DNA of 47,094 bases from an uncultured Chloroflexales bacterium (GTDB lineage Bacteria > Chloroflexota > Chloroflexia > Chloroflexales > Chloroflexaceae): positions 1-47,094 of the forward strand of contig CALANA010000201.1 in the NCBI GenBank assembly GCA_937925925.1. Direction: 5' to 3'. Of the stretch, positions 33,658-41,174 are shown piece after piece. The position numbers and the translations under genes are program-made. Below the pieces are notes generated by a model, which was not told the DNA's origin, made no database searches, and worked only from the letters and a program-made list of their open reading frames with translations. The first letter of the stretch is position 1. Each line of letters opens with the position of its first letter.

Positions 33658-33936
33658 TCAGGGCTTGGCGTTCTCCGAGGGAGTAAACGTGTGTTTTGCC
33701 AGGAACGACACGCGCTCCAGGGTGGCTGTTATATCCCACTCACTCATAAACAGCGGCAGGTTAACCATTTCAAAGCCGATGCGCGGCAGGACAACATCAA
33801 GGCTTACTTCCTCGCTTTCGGCGATTTCACACGCGAGTGCTACACACTCGTTTGTCATAAGCGTGTGACCGAGCAGGTGCAGCGTGCCTGATTTACACCT
33901 ATCGTCGGGCATGGTAATATGAGATGCTAAAGTCAT
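33658..33936 (-). CDS. Small protein of unknown function, divergent from the RHH gene
   Basis: 92 aa from the ATG at 33936, preceded by AGGAG at a spacing of 7, which is the main reason to trust it. The composition is ordinary for a soluble protein: 'HLLGHTLMTNECVALACEIAESEEVSLDVVLPRIGFEMV' and a closing 'LFMSEWDITATLERVSFLAKHTF'. I do not recognise a family. It shares the palindrome-bearing intergenic region with the ribbon-helix-helix gene at 34177 and could be under its control. Confidence 0.6.
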   Translation of the reverse strand: MTLASHITMPDDRCKSGTLHLLGHTLMTNECVALACEIAESEEVSLDVVLPRIGFEMVNLPLFMSEWDITATLERVSFLAKHTFTPSENAKP

Positions 33937-34097
33937 AACGAAACTCCTGGAAGCCACGCACGTCCGTAAACACATTGCGCCTCTCTCTGACGGTCGTGGC
34001 GCTGCTGGTGCCCCATATGTTTAAGCAGGGGGAGGATGCTCGTTGTTCCTGATGCGTTGGCATAAGGGCGCTACAGTATCCGATAGAAATGGCAGTG

Positions 34098-34122
34098 CCA
34101 TGGCAGTATTATACTGCCATGG
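34098..34122. promoter_or_regulatory. 25-bp perfect palindrome, likely operator
   Basis: CCATGGCAGTAT, one T, ATACTGCCATGG. A further half-site, GGCAGT, stands at 34091-34096. The palindrome contains TATACT, a plausible -10. It lies between the divergent genes at 33936 (minus) and 34177 (plus), the latter coding a DNA-binding RHH protein. Confidence 0.7.
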
Positions 34123-34176
34123 GTGCATTATTGTCAAGACCGTTCTGGCGGTAGGGCAATGGTAGGATGGTGAGAC

Positions 34177-34359
34177 GTGGCCGATATACGCACAAACTTA
34201 CGCCTCCCTGAGGAGTTATATGCACAAATTAAGCAACTGGCAGCCAGGGATCTCCGTTCGGTCAATGCTCAGATGATTGCGCTGCTGCAAGAGGCGATTG
34301 CCCACCGGCAACAGGAACTGCAACGTCAGGAACAACGGCCTGATCAGGAACTCAGGTGA
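34177..34359 (+). CDS. Arc-type ribbon-helix-helix DNA-binding protein
   Basis: 60 aa from a GTG start with AGGATGG upstream. 'RTNLRLPEELYAQIKQLAARDLRSVNAQMIALLQEAI' is a complete Arc/MetJ-type ribbon-helix-helix, followed by a Gln/Glu/Arg-rich tail. Such proteins are antitoxins or autorepressors. No toxin-like gene follows; the palindrome 55 bases upstream is its probable operator. Confidence 0.82.
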   Translation: MADIRTNLRLPEELYAQIKQLAARDLRSVNAQMIALLQEAIAHRQQELQRQEQRPDQELR

Positions 34360-34515
34360 TCAACGCTGGATGGCGCACGAGGTTGGGCGTTCAGGTGTAT
34401 GGTGGCGTTTTGAGTCAACGTAACGGCGTGAAGAGATCAGGGTACACGTGGAAGCATTGCGTGGCATACCACTGAAGAAACAGTGCGATGGGCGTGCGAA
34501 TAGGGTCTGGTAACG

Positions 34516-34539
34516 GAGTCCCGGCTCAAGCCGGGACTC
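34516..34539. repeat. REP hairpin, family C, possible bidirectional terminator
   Basis: GAGTCCCGGCT-CA-AGCCGGGACTC: perfect 11-bp arms, in the convergent gap between the RHH gene and the SRPBCC gene. Confidence 0.6.
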
Positions 34540-34570
34540 TGGTCGTGTGTGTAAGAACGTGCTGGTGGGC

Positions 34571-35224
34571 TTATGTAGACCTGGTGTCAGCCGCCGCGAC
34601 GCGGGCCTTGATGCCGAGCAGCATCCGCCGCTCCATGGCAAACTGGATCGGATCGGTGAGTACGCGCCAGATGAGCGTGTTGCGGTACCCCGGCGCGTAG
34701 TCGGTGCGCGTGCGCACAAGCAGCCGCGTCGCCTGGGTGCCGTGCGGCTCGACCACGAACGCCCACGAACTTTGCACTGACTGTTGCGTCTGGGTGTCAC
34801 CTGCCAGCAACACCAGCCACTGCGCTGGTTGGCAATCAACGACGGTGAAAAAGGGATAGCCTTCTGGCCCCAGGCGCACCACGTCGCCGGGGTGCAACGA
34901 CTGATAGGCCGGCAAGAGACGATCGGCACTGTGAATGGCACAACCTGCCAGGTTTTCGAGCAAATCGTAGCTATAGAAACCGCCGCGCCCCTGTCCAATC
35001 TGGATCACCCAGGGCCACACCTGGTCGGGCGGCGCGTCGATGGTAATGGCGCGTGTCGTGATGAGCCGGGGATGCGGTACTCGGTCATCTCCTGGCAGCG
35101 TGCGGCTGGTTTCAGCCGCTGTTGCGCCCCAGCGGGCATACCAGGGCCGCAGCAGTGGCGACAGTGCTATTGTGGTCGCAATGATGCCCACGCCGAGCAG
35201 TGCATCACTGGCTTGCTTCAACAT
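34571..35224 (-). CDS. SRPBCC (START/Bet v1-like) family protein
   Basis: 217 aa with AGGA upstream of the ATG. An N-terminal hydrophobic segment (residues 5-25) may anchor it. The core 'LITTRAITIDAPPDQVWPWVIQIGQGRGGFYSYDLLENLAGC' is the common SRPBCC start, followed by 'GDVVRLGPEGYPFFTV' and a long C-terminal helix ('DPIQFAMERRMLLGIKAR'). These proteins bind hydrophobic ligands; the ligand is unknown. It lies 18 bases downstream of the tautomerase gene on the same strand, probably one operon. Confidence 0.85.
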   Translation of the reverse strand: MLKQASDALLGVGIIATTIALSPLLRPWYARWGATAAETSRTLPGDDRVPHPRLITTRAITIDAPPDQVWPWVIQIGQGRGGFYSYDLLENLAGCAIHSADRLLPAYQSLHPGDVVRLGPEGYPFFTVVDCQPAQWLVLLAGDTQTQQSVQSSWAFVVEPHGTQATRLLVRTRTDYAPGYRNTLIWRVLTDPIQFAMERRMLLGIKARVAAADTRST

Positions 35225-35242
35225 TGCTATGTCCTACCTCGA

Positions 35243-35446
35243 TCACACGCCGCGTTTGCGGCGCAGCGTCACTGTTTCGCCAACAATACCCCAGTTATCG
35301 GTATCCACTTCATCGATCACCACTACTGTGGTCTGCGGATTTTTCCCCAGCACATCGGCCAGCAACTGCGTAACGCCCTGGATCAGTGCTGCCTTCTGCT
35401 CCGGCGTTGCGCCCTCGCGGGTAATCTTAATATTGACGTATGGCAT
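35243..35446 (-). CDS. 4-oxalocrotonate tautomerase-like protein
   Basis: 67 aa. After removal of Met the catalytic Pro1 is at the N-terminus ('PYVNIKITREGATPEQKAALIQGVTQLLADVLGK'), and 'TTVVVIDEVDTDNWGIVGE' is the usual second strand with an unusually basic tail (TLRRKRGV). It probably isomerises unsaturated 2-oxo acids or a related substrate. Cotranscribed with the SRPBCC gene. Confidence 0.88.
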   Translation of the reverse strand: MPYVNIKITREGATPEQKAALIQGVTQLLADVLGKNPQTTVVVIDEVDTDNWGIVGETVTLRRKRGV

Positions 35447-35562
35447 TGGTTTATGTCTTTCGTATACAAGCGTTGTGCTGCCTTCAGACCGTTCCGAACG
35501 GCTGAACCGCGAAGTGCAGCAGCTATGCTACCGCATCCGGCGGGCCAGGGCAACCCAGGCCC

Positions 35563-35696
35563 GGCTAAAGCCGTGACTCCGGTTGGGGTTCCGGTGCCAG
35601 GTGCCACCAGTCTGTCTAAAGCCGGGACTCCGGTCAGGGTTCCGGTACCAGGTGCCACCAGTCCGTCTAAAGCCGGGACTCCGGTCGGGGATGGAT
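35563..35696. repeat. REP-like cluster, family C, with 52-bp period
   Basis: Three copies of (T)AAAGCCGGGACTCCGGT followed by (C/T)(A/G)GGGTTCCGGT(G/A)CCAGGTGCCACCAG. It lies in the 355-bp gap upstream of the tautomerase. Confidence 0.7.
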
Positions 35697-35746
35697 GCAG
35701 ATTCATTTTTCAACGTTCATGAGCCGGGTCTACGCTGCCGCAGCAT

Positions 35747-35779
35747 GCTGGAGGCGGCAGCATAGCTGCCGCCTCCAGC
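35747..35779 (-). terminator. 15-bp perfect hairpin downstream of mce
   Basis: GCTGGAGGCGGCAGC-ATA-GCTGCCGCCTCCAGC lies 22 bases past the mce stop on the minus strand. No T tract is present, so termination is inferred from position and stability. Confidence 0.55.
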
Positions 35780-35801
35780 GCACGAATACACACGGCACGT
35801 A

Positions 35802-36215
35802 TCAATGATGGCCCATATGCTGCACCAGTTCCACCAGCACACCCTGCTCGCCGTTCTTCGGATGCACAAAGGCCACCAGCGTGTTGTGAATACCGGGGCG
35901 CGGCTCCTCGTCGATCAGTTTGACGCCGCGCTCGCGTAGCTCGTTCAGCGCGGCATGAATATCATCGACGCGATAGGCCACATGATGCATCCCTGGCCCC
36001 TTCTCGTTCAAATACTTGGCAAAGCTGGCCTCGTCCGATGTAGGCGCAATCAGTTCCAGCAACATCTCACCCATGCGCGTCGCCGCAACCGCCATATGGC
36101 GTTCTGGCATTGGAATATGCTCCCACTCGGTAATGCCGAACGCCTTTCCGTAGAACTCAACCGCCTGATCAATGTTCTTGACTGCAAAGCCAATGTGATC
36201 GACATTCTTAAACAT
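35802..36215 (-). CDS. mce: Methylmalonyl-CoA epimerase (VOC family)
   Basis: 137 aa, ATG with AGGAGG six bases upstream. It interconverts (S)- and (R)-methylmalonyl-CoA between propionyl-CoA carboxylase and methylmalonyl-CoA mutase. 'VDHIGFAVKNIDQAVEFYGKAFG' gives the first metal-ligand His, 'KGPGMHHVAYRVDDIHAAL' the second, and 'GVLVELVQH' the Glu. 'FVHPKN' is the CoA-site segment typical of Mce. In Chloroflexales it serves propionate metabolism and the 3-hydroxypropionate bicycle (established for the group; not shown here). Single gene. Confidence 0.93.
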   Translation of the reverse strand: MFKNVDHIGFAVKNIDQAVEFYGKAFGITEWEHIPMPERHMAVAATRMGEMLLELIAPTSDEASFAKYLNEKGPGMHHVAYRVDDIHAALNELRERGVKLIDEEPRPGIHNTLVAFVHPKNGEQGVLVELVQHMGHH

Positions 36216-36339
36216 ACTCGCCTCCTGTTGACCTCCTATGGCGGGGTGCCCTGCCGCCTCGCATTACCGTGACACGCATTGCTGCGCACCTCGGGCACCA
36301 CCGGGCGTTGTCACAACCCACCTCTATTATACAAGACCT

Positions 36340-36412
36340 GGGCGGATGCGGGGATGCGAGGATGCCGGGATGCGCGGATGCGCGGATGCGACGATGCGCG
36401 AAGCACGCAAAC
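36340..36412. repeat. Tandem GGATGCGCG repeats
   Basis: About six imperfect 8-10-base units (GGATGCG, with GCG or AG additions) end in GATGCGCGAAGCACGC. With the promoter below they occupy the 520-bp gap upstream of the first WD40 gene. Confidence 0.6.
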
Positions 36413-36566
36413 GCAGCGTGTAGTCACGACTTTAGTCGTTGCAGCGTGCCCGGCGCGAAATCAGACGGCCGTTCGCATCGTTCCCCCGTCCCGTCGTTCA
36501 GCGCCTCAGCGATACTGACCTCTGGCGCGAGGCGCGCAGGCCCGCTGTCGTCCACCGTGCATACCT

Positions 36567-36576
36567 GTGTTACAAT
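36567..36576 (+). promoter_or_regulatory. Promoter of the first half-kinase/WD40 gene
   Basis: TGTGTTACAATAGCGCCAAC carries the -10-like TACAAT (36571-36576), about 160 bases before the start codon. The same 20 bases recur at 38459-38478 before the second gene, supporting function. Confidence 0.4.
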
Positions 36577-36735
36577 AGCGCCAACGATACCGAAACCATG
36601 AGGTGTCATGCCGATCCATCATCTGGTTGTGTACTTCTGAATATCCTGTTTCACTGATTTTTCTGGATCGATATTGAGATCTGTCTACAGACAATTGTGA
36701 TGATCGGTAAGATCTTAGTCACACAGGAGCGGAGT

Positions 36736-38220
36736 ATGTCCACTATTTTAGAATCTGGTACGCTTATTCATGCCCGCTATCGCGTGGTGCAACTGATCGG
36801 GCAAGGCGGGATGGGCGCGGTGTATACGGCTATTGACGAGACCTTTGGCAGTCAGGTGGCGCTCAAGCAGATGGTTCCCACCCCGCACCTCAACCCATCC
36901 CAGGTAGCGGGCATCGAACGGGCCTTTCAGCGTGAGGCGCCCTTGCTACACCGGTTGCAGCATCCCGCGCTCTCACACGTTAGGGATTCTTCTGTTGCCG
37001 CCAGTGGGCGTTTTCTGGTGATGCCCGCATGTACGGAAGCTACCATACGCCGACGTCCGCACCTTCCTCTGACCCAACCACTGTCCAGTTCGCCCGCACC
37101 AGCGCCGCACCGGCCGCGCTGGTTGCGGTTCGGTCGTCTGGTGGCGCTGGTGCTGGTGCTGGTATTCCTCGGCGTAGGACTCGCGGGCTGCAGTTCGTCG
37201 GGGCGTCTGGGGAGCAGCGAGCGTAGGGATCAAACCGATACTCCCGGTATTCCAACAGGCACGATGCCCATTTCCCCTGAAAATGCGGCAACCGTGGTGC
37301 AACTTGCCCGCCTGGGCAAGGGATCAATCCATGATGTTGCCTGGAGTCCTGATGGCCGCCAGTTGGCCGTGGCTTCCGCGATAGGTCTGTTCCTGTACGA
37401 TGCGGACACACTCAAAGAAATACACCAGATGGCAAAGACTTCGATAACACGTGTGGCGTTTGCACCCGACGGGGCGACGCTGGCCTCGGTGTCGATGTAT
37501 GATACGATCGGGCGGTTGTGGCAAGCAGCGGATGGCAAGCTGCTGCACACGTTTAATGGGCACACAGGTGGGGTGTGGAGCGTGGCGTTCGCGCCGGACG
37601 GGGCGACGCTGGCCTCCGGGTCATGGGATACCACCGTACGATTGTGGCGGGTGACGGGCGTGCTACTGAACACGATCAATGCGCACACGGGGACGGGTAT
37701 GGTGTGGAGCGTGGCATTTGCGCCGGACGGGGCGACGCTGGCCTCAGTATCATATGACAATAGCGTGCGGCTGTGGCGGGTGGCGGATGGTACGCTGTTG
37801 CGCACGCTGGAAGGGCACACGGACTGGATACGGAGTGTGGCCTTTGCACCAGACGGGCAGACGCTGGCCTCGGCGTCATATGACAAGACCGTGCGGCTGT
37901 GGCGGGTGGCCGATGGCACGCTGCTACACACACTGGAGGGGCACACAGACTTGGTGAACAGCGTGGCCTTCTCACCAGACGGGGAAACGCTAGCCTCGGC
38001 GTCATATGACACCACCGTGCGGTTGTGGCGGGTGGCCGATGGTACGCTGTTGCACACGCTGGAAGGGCACACAAATTTGGTCGAGAGTGTAGCGTTCGCA
38101 CCGGATGGGAAGACACTGGCGTCAGGGTCGTTGGATGGTACCGTACGGCTGTGGGGAGTACCGGGTGAGCAAGTTGTTGCCGGGCGTGGCGGCGCGGCGA
38201 CGCAGAGGAGCAGCCTGTAG
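36736..38220 (+). CDS. Kinase N-lobe / lipobox-like TM / 7x WD40 protein (copy 1)
   Basis: 494 aa from the ATG at 36736 (AGGAGCGGAG upstream). Residues ~8-95 are the N-lobe of a PknB-type Ser/Thr kinase: glycine loop 'LIGQGGMGAVY', then 'VALKQM' with the ATP-binding Lys, the helix-C region 'AFQREAPLLHRLQHPAL', and the hinge-like strand 'ASGRFLVMP'. There the kinase ends: no HRD, DFG or APE motif follows. A Pro-rich linker leads to a membrane segment (about 134-152) closing in 'GVGLAGC', a good lipobox. Residues ~190-490 hold seven WD40 repeats ('SVAFAPDGATLASGSWDTTVRLW'), enough for one propeller. It cannot be a catalytic kinase as it stands. Its tandem partner at 38561 has the same truncation. 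Confidence 0.85.
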   Translation: MSTILESGTLIHARYRVVQLIGQGGMGAVYTAIDETFGSQVALKQMVPTPHLNPSQVAGIERAFQREAPLLHRLQHPALSHVRDSSVAASGRFLVMPACTEATIRRRPHLPLTQPLSSSPAPAPHRPRWLRFGRLVALVLVLVFLGVGLAGCSSSGRLGSSERRDQTDTPGIPTGTMPISPENAATVVQLARLGKGSIHDVAWSPDGRQLAVASAIGLFLYDADTLKEIHQMAKTSITRVAFAPDGATLASVSMYDTIGRLWQAADGKLLHTFNGHTGGVWSVAFAPDGATLASGSWDTTVRLWRVTGVLLNTINAHTGTGMVWSVAFAPDGATLASVSYDNSVRLWRVADGTLLRTLEGHTDWIRSVAFAPDGQTLASASYDKTVRLWRVADGTLLHTLEGHTDLVNSVAFSPDGETLASASYDTTVRLWRVADGTLLHTLEGHTNLVESVAFAPDGKTLASGSLDGTVRLWGVPGEQVVAGRGGAATQRSSL

Positions 38221-38560
38221 TAACAACTTTAGTCGTTGCGGCCCACCCGGCGCGGACGGCACCCCGAAGCCGTGCCCGACCGCGAACGGCTCGGTGCCCT
38301 TCAGCGCCAATGGGCCGCGTTTCAGCGGAATCAGACAGCTATACGCATAGTTCCCCCGTACCGTGGTGCAGCGCCTCAGCGATTCTGACCTATAGCGGGA
38401 TGCGCGGAGGCGCGCAGGCGCGAGGCGCGCAGGCCCGCCGCCGTCCACCGTGGATACGTGTGTTACAATAGCGCCAACGATACCGAAAACATGAGGCGTC
38501 CTGCCGGGCCATCACCTGGTTGTGATGATCGGCAAGACCCTGGTCGTCCAGGAGCAGCGC
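38221..38560 (+). promoter_or_regulatory. Duplicated upstream region with promoter of copy 2
   Basis: This 340-bp gap repeats the region upstream of copy 1. GTAGTAACAACTTTAGTCGT corresponds to 36419-36440, 'GCGCCTCAGCGAT' to 36499, and TGTTACAATAGCGCCAACGA (38461-38480) to 36568-36587. An internal insertion, CGGCGCGGACGGCACCCCGA onward (38255-38310), resembles 41114-41170. Confidence 0.55.
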
Positions 38561-40837
38561 ATGTCCATCTTCTTAGGAACTGGTACGCTTATTCATGCCC
38601 GCTATCGCGTGGTGCAACTGATCGGGCAAGGCGGGATGGGCGCGGTGTATACAGCCATTGATGAGACCTTTGGCAGCTCGGTGGCGCTCAAGCAGATGTT
38701 TCCCACCCCGCACCTCAACCCATCCCAGGTAGCGGGCCTCGAACGGGCCTTTCAGCGTGAGGCGCACTTGCTGCACCAGTTGCGGCATCCCACGCTCCCG
38801 CGCGTCAGCGATTATTTTGTTGCCGCCAGCGGGCGCTTCCTGGTGATGCCCGCGTTTACGGAAGCTACCGTACCCCAGCACCCGCACCTGCCTTCGATCC
38901 AACCACTGCCCCATGCGCCCACACCAGCGCCGCACCGGTCGCGCTGGTTGCGACTCGTCAGTCTGGTGGCGTTGGTACTCGTGCTGGTATTGCTCGGCGC
39001 AGGACTCGCGGGCTGCAGTATGCCGGAGCGTCTGGGGGGCAATGTTTCCTCCATTTCTCCGGAGAATGCGGCGACCGTGGTACAGCGTGCCCGCCTGGGC
39101 AAGGGATCCGTGCAAGACCTTGCCTGGAGTCTCGATGGTCGCCAGTTGGCTGTGGCTTCCTCAATTGGTCTGTTCCTGTACGATGCAGACACGTTCCAGG
39201 AAAGACGCCTGATAGCGGCGGATACCTGGATAAGAAGCGTGGCGTTCGCGCCGGACGGGGCGACGTTGGCCTCGGCGTCGGATGACCAGACGGTGCGGCT
39301 GTGGCGGGTGGCGGATGGCGCGTTGCTGCACAAGCTCAGGCACACAGGTTTGGTGGAGACCATGGCGTTCGCGCCAGACGGGGAGATGCTGGCGTCGGCG
39401 TCCAGGGACGAGACGGTGCGGCTGTGGCGGGTGGCGGATGGCGCGTTGCTGTACACGCTTGAGGGGCACACGGACGAAGTGGTGAACGTGACGTTCGCGC
39501 CGGATGGGGCGACGCTGGCGTCGGCGTCCAGGGACGAGACCGTGCGGCTGTGGCGGGTAGCGGATGGCACGTTGTTGCACACGCTTGAAGGGCACACGTC
39601 CTGGGTGCGGAGCGTGGCGTTCGCGCCGGACGGGGAGACGCTGGCGTCGGGGGCGTGGGATGAGACCGTGCGGCTGTGGCAGGTGGCGGATGGAACGTTG
39701 CTGCGCACGATCGAGGGGCACACGAGTGAGGTGGAGAGCGTGGCGTTCGCGCCGGACGGGGAGACGCTGGCGTCGGCGTCGTATGATCAGACGGTGCGAC
39801 TGTGGCGGGTGGCGGATGGCACACTGCTGCGCACCCTTGAAGGGCACACGGGTGTGGTGCGGAGCGTGGCGTTCGCGCCAGATGGGGCGACGCTGGCGTC
39901 GGTGTCGCATGATCAGACGGTGCGACTGTGGCGGGTGGCGGATGGCACACTGCTGCGCACGATCGAGGAACACACGCATGTGGTGACGAGTGTGGTGTTC
40001 GCCCCGGATGGGGCAACGCTGGCATCGGTGCCGGGGGACGAGACCGTGCAGCTATGGCGGGTGGCGGATGGCACACTGCTGCGCACGATCGAGGAACACA
40101 CGCATGTGGTGACGAGTGTGGCGTTCGCGCCGGACGGGACGACGCTGGCGTCGGGGTCATGGGATGGTACTGTGCGACTGTGGCGGGTGGCGGATGGCAT
40201 GCTGTTGCGCACGTTCGAGGGACACGTGGGTGCAGTGAGAAGCGTGGTGTTTGCGCCGGACGGAGCGACGCTGGCCTCGGCGTCCAGGGACACGACGGTG
40301 CGGCTGTGGCGCGTGGCGGATGGTATGCTGCTGCACACGTTCGAGGGGCACACGGACTGGGTGTTGAGCCTGGCGTTCGCGCCGGACGGGGCCACGCTGG
40401 CCTCGGCGTCATCTGATCATACTGTACGGCTGTGGCGGGTAGCGGATGGCACGTTGCTACACACGCTGGAGGGGGAGGGGCACACGCACTGGGTGAGAAG
40501 CGTGGCGTTCGCGCCGGACGGGGCGACGCTGGCCTCGGCGTCGATGGACGAGACGGTGCGGCTGTGGCGGGTGACGGATGGGGCGGTGTTGCACACGCTC
40601 GACGGGCACACGGACGAAGTGGTGAGCGTGGCGTTCGCGCCGGAGGGGGCGACGCTGGCCTCGGCGTCGATGGACGATACCGTACGACTGTGGCGCATAG
40701 CCGATGGCATGCTGTTGCGCACGCTCCAGGGGCACACGTCGTTGGTGACAAGCGTAGCGTTCGCGTTGGACGGGGCGACGCTGGCCTCGGCGTCGATAGA
40801 TGGTACGATCCGGCTGTGGGGGCTACCGGATGAGTAA
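38561..40837 (+). CDS. Kinase N-lobe / lipobox-like TM / 14x WD40 protein (copy 2)
   Basis: 758 aa from the ATG at 38561 (CCAGGAG upstream). Its plan is identical to copy 1: kinase N-lobe with 'LIGQGGMGAVYTAIDETFG' and 'VALKQM', hinge 'ASGRFLVMPAF', no C-lobe, Pro-rich linker, membrane segment ending 'GAGLAGC'. Residues ~180-757 contain fourteen WD40 repeats, exactly two seven-bladed propellers' worth. Repeats 2-14 are near-identical in DNA (126-bp period; recurring GGACGGGGCGACGCTGGC and GTGCGGCTGTGGCGGGTGGC), pointing to recent amplification or gene conversion. The WD40 part is probably outside the membrane if the segment acts as a signal anchor. The role may be scaffolding (inference). Confidence 0.85.
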   Translation: MSIFLGTGTLIHARYRVVQLIGQGGMGAVYTAIDETFGSSVALKQMFPTPHLNPSQVAGLERAFQREAHLLHQLRHPTLPRVSDYFVAASGRFLVMPAFTEATVPQHPHLPSIQPLPHAPTPAPHRSRWLRLVSLVALVLVLVLLGAGLAGCSMPERLGGNVSSISPENAATVVQRARLGKGSVQDLAWSLDGRQLAVASSIGLFLYDADTFQERRLIAADTWIRSVAFAPDGATLASASDDQTVRLWRVADGALLHKLRHTGLVETMAFAPDGEMLASASRDETVRLWRVADGALLYTLEGHTDEVVNVTFAPDGATLASASRDETVRLWRVADGTLLHTLEGHTSWVRSVAFAPDGETLASGAWDETVRLWQVADGTLLRTIEGHTSEVESVAFAPDGETLASASYDQTVRLWRVADGTLLRTLEGHTGVVRSVAFAPDGATLASVSHDQTVRLWRVADGTLLRTIEEHTHVVTSVVFAPDGATLASVPGDETVQLWRVADGTLLRTIEEHTHVVTSVAFAPDGTTLASGSWDGTVRLWRVADGMLLRTFEGHVGAVRSVVFAPDGATLASASRDTTVRLWRVADGMLLHTFEGHTDWVLSLAFAPDGATLASASSDHTVRLWRVADGTLLHTLEGEGHTHWVRSVAFAPDGATLASASMDETVRLWRVTDGAVLHTLDGHTDEVVSVAFAPEGATLASASMDDTVRLWRIADGMLLRTLQGHTSLVTSVAFALDGATLASASIDGTIRLWGLPDE

Positions 40838-40850
40838 GTGGTCGCCAGGC

Positions 40851-40930
40851 GTCTTTGCGTTAGAACGTTAGAACGTGTCAACGTTAGAACGTGCCAACGT
40901 TAGAACGTGCCAACGCAAAGGCGCAAAGGT
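40851..40930. repeat. Tandem AACGTTAG/AACGTGCC array bounded by TTTGCGTT...AACGCAAA
   Basis: About seven 8-base units (GTTAGAAC, GTGCCAAC) stand between TCTTTGCGTT and AACGCAAAGGCGC, which are inverted relative to each other. Confidence 0.65.
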
Positions 40931-40933
40931 AGC

Positions 40934-41092
40934 GCGTCCCTCCGGGGCGCGGGTGGGCGTTCGGCGTGTGGCGGTTGGCCGGTAACGCGTCCCTCCGGGG
41001 CGCGGGCGGGCGTTGGACGTGTGGCGGACAGCCGGTAGCGCGTCCCTCCAGGGCGCGGGTGGGCGTGGGGGTGCATCCTACCGGTGGGCGGC
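40934..41092. repeat. Three tandem repeats of exactly 53 bp
   Basis: GCGTCCCTCCGGGGCGCGGG starts at 40934, 40987 and 41040 (third copy with A for G), followed by (T/C)GGGCGTT and CGTGTGGCGG. It lies in the 460-bp gap after the second WD40 gene; no gene is seen. Confidence 0.7.
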
Positions 41093-41174
41093 GTCTCCTT
41101 GTGCGGCGCACACGGCGCGGCGGATGGCACGCCGGAGCCGTGCCCTACTGTGAACCGCTCGGTGTCCTCCATGT

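Noticed and set aside
34360-34998. 212-codon minus-strand frame overlapping the SRPBCC gene
   Set aside because: Alternative frame of the clearly recognised SRPBCC protein; Ser/Arg/Pro-rich without a domain.
39336-40751. 471-codon minus-strand frame opposite the WD40 repeats
   Set aside because: Arises from the 126-bp repeat (a multiple of three); Pro/Ala/Arg-rich antisense with no domain. The plus-strand WD40 frame is unmistakable.
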